NCBI GenBank assembly: GCA_023846275.1 | Contig: CM043869.1 | Span: 15,595,501-15,659,500, forward strand | Length of the DNA stretch: 64,000 nucleotides | Direction of reading: 5' to 3' | Source of the DNA: Vanilla planifolia | Taxonomy: Eukaryota; Streptophyta; Magnoliopsida; Asparagales; Orchidaceae | Part shown: positions 39,401 through 51,200 of the stretch, piece after piece | Layout: each line of letters starts with the position of its first letter | How positions within the stretch are numbered: the first letter of the stretch is position 1 | The notes under the pieces: generated by a model | What the model was told of the DNA's origin: nothing | The model's input: only the letters and a program-made list of their open reading frames with translations | Databases searched by the model: none | Program-made: the position numbers and the translations under genes

Positions 39401-40559
39401 GTGTGGGCTAATGAATTCCTGTTTGACAGAGTAATGCACGTGCCATGGGGTCAAAAACATGCTAAGGACATGGTGCTTCAGTCACTCACCGAGTCCACCA
39501 CTATCAACAATGGCAAACTTTATGCGCACCTGATCAATCGTGCTCATAGCCTTGAGACATTAAGGCTTCTACATGATTATGACCAATTTAAGTAGATATG
39601 GAGACTTAAGGTGGTTCCCAGGGTTCGTTTCTTCATCTGGCTCATCATCTGGAAGTCCCTGCCCTCGGTGGCATGGTTCACGCGTCCTGACTGATAGTAG
39701 CAATTGCCCTTGTGGGTGCCCCATCGCCGAGACCCTTAGCCACGCCCTTTGGGATTGCCCGCATGCACAGGAAGTGTGGGGCTCGCGTCATGCGCATGAC
39801 ACTATTGCGGCAGTGCGCAGTGGCCCCTGTGATCATAGCGGAGAGATTTTTCTATAGCGCTTTTGCTGCTATGGGGAGGTGGCTGGTCGTAATCGCAGTC
39901 GTGAAATGATGCATGTGGCTACAACTACCACCACACTTCATAGTATTTGGGTGAACAAAAGTGCTAGAAAACACAATGAGCCAACTATGAGTAGCGCTAT
40001 GTTAATTTGCAAAGTTCGTATGGATGTTGCAATTGCGGACAAGCGACATAATGAGTATGCATCTAAGCTCAACAGGAACCTCTCCAACTCGCCTGAGTTG
40101 ACCGCAGCCCTACATTGGGTTCCCCCTCCCGCTGGATGGATATTGATTAATTGCAACACCGTAGTTGGAAAGGATATTGCTGGAGTGGGTATAGTAATTA
40201 GAGACCATCTGGGTAGGCCTTTGCTAATTGTGGGTAAAAGATTCATTTCACAAGCTAGCGAGGCCATGGAGACTCTTGCTATCCTGGAGGCCCTTAATGT
40301 TGTCAAACACTCATTCCCGAACTCTCCCGCTGTGGAAATCCAGACGAACTCTCAGATGGCTTTGTAGGAGACTCAAACCATGTTGAGGCGCCCATCTTTA
40401 GGCGAGCATTTTCTTCCTGCACTCTCACACGCAACGCGTCTGAGCGCACTGCGCATTGGCCACGTACACCGAGAGGGAAACTCTTCTGCGGATTGGGTTG
40501 CACGTGCTGCTTGTACCTGCGAGTTTGCATGGGAGTGGGGAATGCCCCTTTCTGAGTAA
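36464..40559 (+). pseudogene. LINE ORF2: endonuclease, reverse transcriptase, zf-RVT, RNase H
   Basis: ORF2 nicks target DNA and copies the LINE RNA into it. ATG at 36,464 gives MKIT, the usual start of a plant L1 endonuclease, and TAA is at 40,557. The span of about 1,365 codons is full length. Endonuclease: VETRV near 36,565, GDFN at 36,869-36,880, YTWCNDR near 37,004, DH at 37,133-37,138. Reverse transcriptase: KAPGIDG (about 37,826), IPGRA (about 38,115), IDMEQAYDRV (about 38,215), YADD (38,520-38,531). zf-RVT near 39,600-39,780 reads CPCGC...HALWDCPHAQ. RNase H at 40,130-40,559 ends with NSSADWVARAA; two of its catalytic aspartates read as asparagine. In-frame stops occur near 36,473, 37,085, 37,438 and 37,945, and there are several frameshifts. 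Confidence 0.9.
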
Positions 40560-40661
40560 CTCCTTAAGCTTTTGTTATCTGACTTTTTGTTTGATTGTCC
40601 ATAGAAAACCCTTTGTATTGGCCTATGCCATTTCATAAATTAGAACCCAATTTCAGAGATA
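40560..40661 (+). other. LINE 3' untranslated region without poly(A)
   Basis: About 100 bases lie between the ORF2 stop and the right target site duplication. It is T-rich, and ends with 'aacccaatttcagagata' rather than an A tract. Confidence 0.7.
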
Positions 40662-40673
40662 GATATTATTCTT
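40662..40673 (+). repeat. Target site duplication, right copy
   Basis: GATATTATTCTT is identical to 33,706-33,717. The copia integrase reading continues directly from it. Confidence 0.88.
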
Positions 40674-41745
40674 AGCTACTAAAAGTTAAACCTATAAAAA
40701 CTTGTAAAACTAGAAAAAAAAATATAAGTTAAAAAAGGTTATATAATCAAAACATTCAAAGTAGTAATGATAAAGGAGTGGGCAATAAATGCTTTGGTAA
40801 ATTTTGTGAAGGCTTAGGAATTAAACATAACTTTTCATCATCTTATATAACTTAACAAAATGATGTAATGGAAAGAAATAAACCTTTAACTACAAAAGGA
40901 AAGAACAATTTTTATGAATATAATCTACCTAAATATTTATGGGTTGAAACAATTAATATCACTTCTCATATATTGAATCAAGTAATAATAACTCCTATAA
41001 TCAAAATGTCTTATGAATTATGGAATGAAAAGCACACAATTTATTATTTTAAAGTTTTTAGATGCAAGTGTTATGCTTTAAAAAGTGGAAAATATTGAAT
41101 TGAAAAATTAGAATCCAAATAGGATGAAGCAATTTTTTTATTCAAATCAAAACAAATCTTATAGAACATTTAATAAAGGCACCTTAATTGGAAGAAAAGT
41201 CAAACATTATTAAAAAAGAAATAAATGTAGAAGTACAAAACTTTGAAAAACTAAGTCTTGAAGAACAATAGCATATTCAAATAATTAAGAAAAAGAAACA
41301 AATAGACCTATGGATACATTATGAAAAGTTTTGATTTATGATAAAAATAATTCCAAGGAACTCATCATAGATGATCCTCAAGCATGGTTTAAACCCATTC
41401 ATTCTTAATAAAAGATTAACCTTACTTGCCTTCTTATCAAAAAGTTGAAACAAAAAACATAGATGAAGCCTAACAAAATGAATATTGGTACCAAACAATA
41501 CCAGAGGAATTACATCAATTTATAAAGAATAATGTTTATGAATTAATGGAAAGCCCTAAAGATCACTCACCTCTCATAAGAACTAGATGGGTATTAAAAA
41601 ATAAAATAAATGTTAATAGAATAATAATTATGAATAAATCAAGACTATTACCTAAGTTTTATAATTAAAGTAAAGAAATTGACTTTGAATAAACCTTCAC
41701 ATCAACCACACGTTTGGAAGTGATTTGACTCTTACTCATTGTTAG
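40674..41745 (+). mobile_element. Ty1/copia pol fossil, second part (integrase end to reverse transcriptase start)
   Basis: The copia resumes after the LINE. The integrase core continues with NALVNF-like and HNFSSSY-like segments near 40,800-40,850 and ERNKPLTTKGKNNF at 40,869-40,911. Then come YNLPKYLWVETINITSHILN (about 40,919-40,978) and MSYELWNEK (about 41,007). The start of the copia reverse transcriptase domain appears at 41,490-41,745, with RTRWVLKNKINVN near 41,579-41,617 and a LEVI-like segment at its end. Recognition stops at 41,745, before the catalytic core. The copy is broken and old. Confidence 0.82.
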
Positions 41746-44700
41746 TCCCATAAACCCAAAATAGTTCAACTATGTTTTGATAATATCAATCCAATTTAGA
41801 GTCATTAATCATCATCTATGTTAAAAACATATTGTAATAAGTGATCATATGAAAGATCCATAAAGCTCAAATTGCTTGAAAATAAAAGATCAAATAAATG
41901 ATACTTGGAAGCAAAATGAATAAGTTTAAAAGTTGAAGAGATTCAAATTTAGAGATTGATGAGAGTTTTTTTGTACAAATTAACCATAGAATCCCAAAAG
42001 TTGGAGAAATACTTAAATAATATTTTAAGAATTTCAAATTATCAGGCACTTAAATTTAACATAAAATCATGATCTCTTAATTATTAGAGATTTCTTAAGG
42101 ATAGAAACTTTTTAGTATTTTAAATATAATAAAATTTAGATTTATAACTATTTTGAATTATTTGGATTCCTAGAAAATTTTTGAGATATTTTAAAAAGTA
42201 TAATATTTTTCTTGAAAAATCATACATCGTAAAAAGAAAGTACAATGCCTCAAAGAAGAAAGGTAATTAGGGAAATTTTATAAACTTAATTTTAGAAGTC
42301 TATCAAATCAAGTTTTTCAATATTTAATTTTTTAAGGAATTAAAAATGAATGATTTAAAATTTATCAATATTTATTTATGATTTTTGAAAAATTACTAAA
42401 AACTTCATAAAAAAGACTAAATGAACCCATAAAATTATGAAACAATATTGAGTCATTTTGCATAAAAAAATAATTTTAATAAAAGTTTCTTAGCACTAAA
42501 AGAAGGTGTGACAATTACGGAATTAAAAGTTGACGTGAGTTTAGAGAAAACCTATAAATAATAAATTTTAAATATGTTAAGTTTAGAAAATCACCAAAAA
42601 ATATTACTTATAATCAATGAAGGATGAAAATTCGATAATGGGTAGATCTCATTAGGAAGAATAAAATACAATTGGCTATTAAACGTTTTGAGATCGAATT
42701 GAATGAAAACTTCAAGAAATTAGAGTTCTAAAGTTTTGTTAGAATAGGATTTTAATAAATCCTAGTTTTTCTAACATAAAGTTCATGGAGGAAATATTTG
42801 GTCAAAGGGCAGAAAGTTGGGATTATATTTTGAATTTACACAACTGTATGAGGGAGATGAGAAGCAAGAATGTGAAGGCATTTTAGTAATGCCTAAGAGG
42901 GAGAGAGCTCATAAATTTAGGAAATTCTTTAAAACCAATTTTGAGGGAAAAACCATAGCAACATCATAGACAAAGTGAGTGGAGTTCACTGCCAAGAAAC
43001 TTCTACAATCTAACAAAAAAAATGAGGAAGTATGAAGATTTGGGGTGGGTTTTTTTGTGGGTGCTATAGCGATACTATATCAATCGTGACAAAGAGGGAT
43101 AATTGAACATTTCAAGTTTCCAATTTCATGGCAAGGCTATTACTTGAAAATCCTAATGTAGTAAAGCTTATATTTATTATTACATGTTTAATGTTTGTTG
43201 TTTCATGTACAAAGATTCCTGAAAAGATAATTTATATTGATTTATTCGAGGATGTATGACCTTAATGTTGTCATAACTTGTTGCCCATGGTTTATTTGAT
43301 ATATGACTTATTCATGTATGAGAACATGATATCATTTGTTATAATTTATTTAAATTATTGATTCACTAGATGCGATGTATACCGGTGTGACTCAATGATA
43401 ATGGCCTCAAAAAGAAAAATGAAAAGATAAGAATATGTAAATAAAAAACAAAACTTAAAATAATAACAACAATGGTTCATAAATCGAGAAAAAATTAAAA
43501 ATATGAAAAGATAAATGATTGCCCAAAGTAACAACCACCATTCTAGAATAATGATTAAGTCGAAGGATCCATTCAATTGGGTTGTTTACTCAAAAAGGCT
43601 TTCATGAAAAGCTCTTACCTTAAGATAATTCTTAAATAAGATGGAAAGATAAAATATTTAAAAAAATTTATATAAACTTGGAATTTCTTTTACATTGTTC
43701 ATTTACTTGTTATTTCATGTTATATATGTGTAATTAACATAGCATGCAACATAACCCAAAGTTGTATTTATTTAAATATACATATACTTTTTTATAGGGA
43801 GCAATAAGTGTTATTATCATAAGTACTTGACTTAAATATTATGTTTCATCTACTATTAGTTATGTAGCAACTATATCAACATCTATTGTTATTGTAGTAG
43901 ATGAAAATATGTTAGAACTTTACTATGTTGTGTTGTTTGAAACATGTTTTAAAAGAGTTGTGAAGACAATATTTTTAGAAATTTATGCCTCTATAAAATA
44001 TTTTATATTATTTCTTTTAAAGATTTGAAGTAGTTTATAAAGTGTGATGGGAATTCAAATGGTTTTCTAAACCAAGGGAAAAAGCTAAAGAAATAGATGG
44101 TCGTGGCATAGAATTTAAGAAAGGATGGGTTTAGGTCACCACATTAACCTAACATGTCTCAAGAGCATGGCATAAATTCATACTTATTAAAGCTTAAAAT
44201 TTATATTTAGTATATCTTTTAAAATCACAATTACACTAAGTCTTTCATGACTTTACAATATCAATCACTTGAAAGCTTACCTAATCTAAACCCCTCAAGT
44301 TTTCTTTTTAGTTAACAAAAGGCCTATGTTAGATAGATCCATCAAATCTTTATTCTTTCATTTATTAAAGGTCTATGAACATTAGAGACTTTAACAAAAA
44401 AAATTTAACAATTGAGCTTAAGTTCAAATTCAATTGATCTGTTAGTAGATCCACTTAATTGTTTGATAACCAATTAAAAATTAAGTTTGACAGATGATCA
44501 TCATGTCTTTTGATAGACATAAGTTGATTGATCTAATGATGCATTAAGTGATGGGTTAAGTTGCTCGAAAAAAAAATTTATAAAAAAAATAAATTGAAAT
44601 GAGTTTTTATCATAAGAATATTGGACCATCTGATGGAAAACCATAAAATGAAAATAAAGTTCCTATCAAATGCTCCTCAGACTATCAATTTCATAGACTA

Positions 44701-45210
44701 ATGAACTTAGAAGATAAAAATAAGCATATTAAAGTGTCTGATCCTATGATCAACTTATCTGACTAATCTTAACAACTTTTTTATTAACATTTTTTTGAAA
44801 AAAAATATCTTAGATCTAGCCATTTCAAACATCCCATTTAACATTAAGGGATTTAAGGAAATCATTGACATGCTCATGGACCTCTAATAAGAGATGATGA
44901 GGATCTTTGAAAATGTTTGAATAGCTCCTAAGATCTATGAATAAGATCTTTATTCCACTCACTTTAGAAACATTTCATACAATTTAAATACTTACTCAAA
45001 AACCATAGAAAAGGACTCATTATTTTAAAATCATTGGAGAAGCTCCTTGATTTTAAATCCTGCATTTTTGTAGCATTAAAGTAGTAAATTTTACTTAAGC
45101 ATTTCATTCATTTATGAACTAATTATTATTCAATCTAAAAATCAATGAACCTTTGACCTTATTTTGAGATTTTTGTGGAACTTTGCATTTCATCTTGTTA
45201 ATAGCTTATA
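41746..45210. repeat. LTR-like AT-rich DNA after the copia fossil
   Basis: No gene is supported. TGTTAGTCCCATAAACCC at 41,740 directly abuts the broken copia, and 'ttttgataatatcaatcc' follows, like the start of some copia LTRs. At 42,545-42,565 there is a TATAAATA-type box after a long AT stretch. The part near 43,480-43,620 ('gtcgaaggatcc', 'ggctttcatgaaaagctctta') resembles plant gypsy LTR sequence. No second copy exists in the window, so family and borders are uncertain. Confidence 0.3.
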
Positions 45211-45338
45211 GTGTCCACTCTAAGCCTAATGCGGAGAAAGCAAATTTAGCCCACTCTAGGCTTGTTGTAGAGAGTAGGTGCCTTATTCTAGGCTTAATGC
45301 AGAGAGGACACCATTCTAAGCCTAGAGTAGAGGTGAGA
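45211..45338 (+). repeat. Short tandem repeat, about four units of 30-37 bases
   Basis: Four degenerate units start near 45,211, 45,248, 45,280 and 45,308. Each has the pattern CACTCTAAGCCTAATGCGGAGA, with changes such as TAGGCTTGTTGTAGAGA in the second. The unit length shrinks from 37 to about 30. Confidence 0.75.
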
Positions 45339-45926
45339 AGAATTTAAACATCGACCTCAATTTAAAAGTTATTATAGATTATTTTCTCCACTAGTGGTTG
45401 TAAAAGATAGAAGAAAGAGAGTAAACACATGCTAGTTGTCCTAGGGTTAATGCCTAATCAATTGAATGATTCTGATTTATCAGAAAGTTCAATCAATCGA
45501 AATCAAATAAGTTCAGCCAATCAAAATCGTATGATTTTGATCAATCAAAATCTCTGGGAATCTCTCTTTTGATTAAAAAAAAATCTATTTTTGGATTTTT
45601 TTTCATCTATTCCATGACCAGAACAATGGAGGATACACATTCAATAGGAATAGCATAAGTAAAAAATTATCAATGTATTTTTCTTTCTGCATTAAACTTT
45701 TCTATTTTTACCTTATCTCCATTTTAATAATTTTTCTTAGCAATTTGGGTTGTGATTTCATGCTTAAAGCTCTCTTTGTAGATTTGAAAATGTCATCACC
45801 AAATTTACCCTCAACCCCCTCTTAATGTTATGAGCTAGCAAATTTAAACTATCATTTAGCCAAATTGTTACCAACAACAATTTTTACAACTAGTAGCCAA
45901 AATAACATTTTAATTCATTATTTTAA
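45339..45926. other. AT-rich DNA with AATCAAAATC-type repeats
   Basis: At 45,455-45,560 the words CAATCGAAATC, CAATCAAAATC and CAATCAAAATCT recur about every 25-30 bases, as in the LTRs of some copia elements. Otherwise nothing is identified. Confidence 0.35.
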
Positions 45927-46229
45927 CACCACAAGATAAGATTATGACAATGATTATATAGGATATTATTGGTTGTAAACCAATTGTTGCTATTAAAACC
46001 TCTTCTTTAAATACTACTTTATAGGTATTACTATTAATTTAAGATAATGGTTTGAAATACTACTTAATAGGTATAGTCGTTGTTTAAACCATTGTTATAT
46101 CCTTCCCTAGTTTTTAGAAAATTCGTTGCTAAAAAGTGATTTTTGAACCATTGCTTATATCTATAACAAATATTTAAACCATTACTACAACTTTATAAAC
46201 CATTATCAAAATAAACCTTTTTCATAGTG
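45927..46229 (+). mobile_element. CACTA-like MITE, about 303 bp
   Basis: It starts CACCACAAGATAAGATTATG and ends TTTTTCATAGTG, which are a decayed CACTACAAGA-type left end and its inverted counterpart. Between the ends are repeated subterminal words of the form TTTAAACCATT and GTAAACCAATT in both orientations, as in non-autonomous CACTA elements. No coding part is present. The 3-bp flanks (TAA and TCA) do not match exactly, so a target duplication is not shown. Confidence 0.5.
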
Positions 46230-47379
46230 TCAATTAGATCTCCCTTTGCAAACACTCATGATGAGATGATTCCACTAATTTACGAGAACATAATGGTAAT
46301 GAACAATTGAGGAGACACCAGTGCTTACATCTTTATGAGAGTCTTCAATAATATAATTGCAATATAGCACCAACTTTCTCAAATCATACTTGAATGGGTG
46401 AAACACATTGTCAAGGAATCAAATACCACCTTCATTGATTTTTTATTGGTCTTCTAATCAACGTTTCCAAACTTCTAAAGGTCATGAAGTAGATGTTTAG
46501 TCTTTTTTTCTTCACCAAGAAGATGGAGAATCTTATACCTCCTCAAACAAAAAAAACCCTCTTTTTTGCTACAAAAATTTCTTTCATAGGCCATGAAATC
46601 CCTTCCATAATAATTTCCATAAATACTCGGATTCTTAAGTCACACTTCTTGCAAGTTTATTGCACAACAGCACATGCTATAGTGTCCACTCACACCGACG
46701 ATTTGACTGGTGCAACAAATAGGATTTATTACTTTGACTTCTTCTTGAATAACGATGAAGCTAATGAAGATTTAAATAAAAATAAATGAAATCAAAGAGA
46801 CTCCTAGAGTAAGCTATCTGATAGGCTTTCAACCTTTGCAAGGATTCCTTATTCTGAAGTCCACTTAAGTTTGCAGGTACCCCAAAAGACCTTGCAAATT
46901 GTTTCCAACTTATTATCAAGCGGATAATAAATCTATTGATTCTTGGCATATTTACATTCAATCGTTGAAGCTCTTTGTCATATTTCGAAGTTGGCATCTA
47001 GAAAGTGACTTTCACCATCTCAAAATTTACTTTTAACCTTCTCAAGAACAAGAAAATCAGTTACCTTCTATGAAGTAGCTCCAAATTTGCATTTTTTTAA
47101 TATTGAAACCCCGTGTTATTGTACCTAAAGATTTCATTAATCTCTCGAAGATTTGTCACAATGTTAAAAAATTATTTGCTTTAAAAAAGAATATCATTAA
47201 CATAGAATTTAAAATTTTGGTCATTTTGAAAAAGGAGGCAAAGGATGGGAAGAATTTTGGAAGAGGACTAATGACAAACTTATAGAGGATGAGTTCTTCA
47301 ATTTCTAGATTCTTTTTCTCTTCAAATAGGTAAGCTCATATCTCATCTATTAGTGATTTTCTCTCTTGTTATTAAACCT
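46230..47379. other. Unassigned DNA, possibly the 5' part of the second LINE
   Basis: There is a 98-codon plus-strand open frame at 46,493-46,789 and a 78-codon minus-strand frame at 46,761-46,997. Neither shows a known domain. Because a LINE ORF1 begins to be readable at about 47,400, this stretch may be its 5' region, but nothing in the sequence proves it. Confidence 0.3.
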
Positions 47380-47399
47380 CTTGGCTTATAGAGTATCCC

Positions 47400-48070
47400 T
47401 TCGATAATGGTGGGTCTTTTAGGTCTCCAAATAAATCCTTTGTGGCGGTGTAGGATGAATCTATGGATCCTTCATACATTCAAATTAAGTAACCTATAAT
47501 GTTCAAAAGTGAGCCCAAGTTAGACTTTGAAGAAAATGAGATTTTCAAAATAGCAACTCTTTTCAAATTTGTGGTAATTAGGATATTATCACATAAGAAG
47601 CCAAATATGGACACAAATCATTCGACATTACACAAAATTTGTTTCTTGGGTTCATTTTTAATGGAGTTTCTAGACCACTTCCATGTTTTAATTTAATTTA
47701 CTAGGGAATAAGATTCTTTGTAATGCTAACTTAACAAATCTTGGAACATAGTAGAGTTACAAATGAGAGTGCTTAAATGGTATTTCTATTTCTAACTGAA
47801 CTTAGAACCTTCTCTAGCACTAGTTTAAGTTTCAATGGAACATCTTCTAATATAGTTCTTCAATAAAGCAACTTTCTTTCTATTCTTTGGCATTGACAAT
47901 TGGAACCCCACCTAAAGAGGATGCAATGATAATTAATTTAACTCAACCATTTGTTACAAGGCTCTATGTAAAAATGATTTGGTGAAGGATTTATCAGTAG
48001 GATAAGAATCTTGAAAAATAAAAGAAATAACAATGGATTTTGGAAGAAAACCAATACGATAATCTTGCTA
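47400..48070 (+). pseudogene. LINE remnant ORF1 (DUF4283-like)
   Basis: ORF1 of plant L1 elements coats the LINE RNA. The frame at 47,499-47,696 contains FEENEIFKIATLFKF followed by LSHKKPN and later LMEFLDHFHVLI. It has the pattern of the DUF4283 domain of plant L1 ORF1 (sequence like 'FSHGRPS' then 'LDNRHVLI'). Further on, near 47,768-47,790, MRVLKWYFYF matches the 'W.P.F' segment that follows in that domain. No zinc knuckle was found. Stops and frame changes are frequent. Confidence 0.65.
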
Positions 48071-48071
48071 G

Positions 48072-48232
48072 CTATTGTCGAGATTGTTGTCAACAGGACA
48101 ATAATTTAAACACAATAAAAATGAAATAAACCCACAACCATTTATAGAAAAGCCATTGTCAAGATTGTTTTCAACAAGACCATGATGAAAACACAATAAA
48201 AATGGAAAAACCCACAACCATTTATAGAAAAG
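48072..48232 (+). repeat. 81-bp tandem duplication in the LINE remnant
   Basis: Two adjacent units of about 80-81 bases (48,072-48,152 and 48,153-48,232) share the words CTATTGTC or CCATTGTC, AACACAATAAAAATG and CCCACAACCATTTATAGAAA. They lie after the readable ORF1 core and before the endonuclease. Confidence 0.85.
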
Positions 48233-51200
48233 TAGAAGATTCTCATTTGACTAACTAACTAGAATCCTTTTAATCCAATATTAGATAGAAATTTTGAATT
48301 ATAAAGAGAAACAAAATTACCTTCAAACAAATCAACACTAGAAGATTCCTCTATAGATAAAACAATTGATTATCCTATATAGTGTCTATATCTATCCTAA
48401 AAATAGAGGAAACTTTTATGAAAAATGGTAGAAACAAATGAAGATTTCAATATAGCAAACAAATCTTTGATAAAAGCTACAAAAACCTAATAATCTTATC
48501 CATTGGATCATGGATGAGTTTGGCATATTAATTAAATCTCAAAGAGAATGTAGAAAAGAGGTTCCATTTTTTACTCCAAAGGATCACAAGATAAAATTCA
48601 ACATTAGCATGATCTCCAACCTTTAAAGAATTTCATGAAAAATCTTCATGAATGATCCATGAGCTTGAGCTTACTATAATTCAATGAGAAAGATTTCACT
48701 CTTGTCTTAAGAAGATGGACCAAGAAAAAATAGAAGACAGTTCAACAAAAACCTATCAATCTTAAAGGATTTGCAAAAGCTCTCAGGTTATCCAAATTAC
48801 AAAAACTCCAAATCAGAATAACAAACAGCCTACATTTCACATAAGAGGAGCAATAAATAAAATATTAGTTAGCCTTCTAAACAATCTAATAAAATCAATA
48901 AAACTTTCCTTAATTTCACTAATGAAACCCATATCACACAAAAAAAAATGATTTAACTTGTTCGAAAGCTGGATTTTGAATATTGTACAAGCAACAAGTC
49001 AAATAAGGTATGGATTTTGTTGGAAAAAAGAATTTTTCTATTAGGTCATATTGCACAAAAATCAACTAAGCTTTTGGTAAAGAATCAAAAACTAATTTTT
49101 TAAATTGTTTATTTGTCTATGCTAATAGCTTATTTTTTTGAAAGAAGATATCTCTAGCATAGCCTCTATCAAATTATTGAGAGTTCCAAAACACCATGGC
49201 TAATTAAAACTAGAAGCTTTTTCAAGAATTCTTTGATTATATTAATCAATGTAGTCTCATGGAAATTTCATTCTTGGAAAAATCTTTAACTTGGTCTGGT
49301 AAAAGGAAAAAAGAAATGGGTCTAAAAAAGACTAGATAAATTGTTGATGAATCAAGACGAGATTGATCAACTTCTTACTTTTGCAATTGAACATCTTTAT
49401 AAAAATAGGTTCGCATTATGCTCCATTGCTTATTTACTTTTCTAAGGAATATTCATTAGCTCCCAACAATTCAAGTTCCAAAACATGTGATTGAAGCATC
49501 AATCATTTCTTCAAACTATTAAAGCAATTAGCCATTATTGGTTACTTGTTATAGGATGAAAACCCTTGCTTTTAAAGTTAAAATGAATAAAAGCTTGTCT
49601 TAAAGAATGGAACACAATAACATTTGGAAACATATTCAACTCAACTATGTTAGCTAAAGACAATTCAAACTAAAAAAAAAAACTCAGTTTGAAGTGAGTC
49701 AAACTGAGAAAATGAGAAAGGAGCTAACTATGACACATGAGATCCTTCTTGATGCTATTACAATGGCATCAAAAAGCTAGTATCAGATAGTTAAAAGAAG
49801 AGAAAAGGAACAAAAAAAATTTCATTCCATAAAAAAGAAAAAAATATCTCAGTTAATAATACACAACATAAATGACTCCAACGATAATTGGGTTCAACAA
49901 GAAACAAAATAGTAGAAGTCATAATTAAATATTTTTAGAAACTGTTGTCAACTTCTAAGCTAAAATATAATAAAACTATGATTAAATGTTTTCCTTCTTT
50001 GGCAAACATTGAAGATAATAAGTTGTTGGTGAAAAAAGTCTCAAGAGAGGAAATCAAAGACATCGTAGTTTAGATGGACTCCCATAGCTCCCCAAGACTT
50101 GTTAGACTCATGACAAATTCATCACATAATGCTAAGATACAATTGCAAAGAATTTTTATATGCAGTAAGGGAATTTTGTTGTGGCCGCTAATCCCTAAAG
50201 GAATATCTAGCACGAATCTTATTTCAACCCCCAAAAATGAGAATCTAAAAACTTTTGATGATTTTAGATCCATCTAATGATACAATCTTATTAAAAAAAC
50301 TATTCTCTAAATTACTAGCTGTCAGAATTTAAAAAAATGTTCCTCTTCTCATTTCTTTAGAACAATTTGGATTTGTTGAAGGCATAGAGATTATGAAAAA
50401 TATTCTTTTGGCTTGAGAATTGATTAAAGTATTAAATAGAAGAGCCAAAGGAAATAACTACATTATTAAACTTGATCTAAAAGAACCTTTGACTATTTAT
50501 CATGGGAATTCCTAAACAAGGTTCTCATCAAACCTTACTTTTTGGATATGATCATTATGGTGATTAAGAATATCCTATATAACACTTGGACTTCCATCAT
50601 GAATAGCATTAAGTCGAATGATTGTTCTGAAGGTAATTCAATCTCACTCTTACTTTTTATACTATCTATGGATGTTTTTAACCATGGGTTGAACAAGCTC
50701 ATCAATCAAGAAAAGATTTTACATTATCCACAACCCAAATCTTACCAAATGGTATTTCACTTAGGTTTTGCATATGACACATAATCTTTATTAGGGAGAC
50801 ATAAATCAATCTCCAATATTTACAAATTTCTCATAAAATTTCAAAAAACATGTGGTCTACACAACAAAAAAAAATTATTTGTAATAACAAAAAATCCAAA
50901 ACAAGCTAAAAGAATTAGCTAGAGACCTGGCTTTAAGAGAAACAAACTTCCTTTAAACTACATGGATTGTCCTTTTTTTCATTGGAAAGTAAAACAATAG
51001 CCCATTTTCAACATCTAATTGAAAAAATAAATAAGAAGGTGATATATTGTAAGAAGAATCTATTAACTATGGGAGAAAGACCCATCATAAAAAAATATAT
51101 GTTGGCTTCAATCTCTAGATACTCAATGATTGTTACACAAGCTTTTTTTAGCATTCCACTTAGAATTGAGATGTGGATGAACAATTTTATATGGGGTGAT

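Larger units (their letters stand above)
33718..40661 (+). mobile_element. Full-length L1-type LINE inserted in the copia integrase
   Basis: This is a non-LTR retrotransposon of about 6.94 kb. It has a GC-rich 5' region with tandem repeats, an ORF1 with DUF4283-like and zinc-knuckle parts, and an ORF2 with AP-endonuclease, reverse transcriptase, zf-RVT and RNase H domains, in the order of plant L1 elements. It is bounded by a perfect 12-bp target site duplication. Base composition is far richer in G+C and CpG than the flanks. Both ORFs carry stops and frame changes, so the copy is dead. The intact duplication and readable domains make it much younger than the second LINE at 47-52 kb. There is no poly(A) tail before the right duplication. 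Confidence 0.93.

Noticed and set aside
40868-41098. Plus-strand frame of 76 codons as a host gene
   Set aside because: Its motifs are those of a copia integrase and it is part of the copia fossil.
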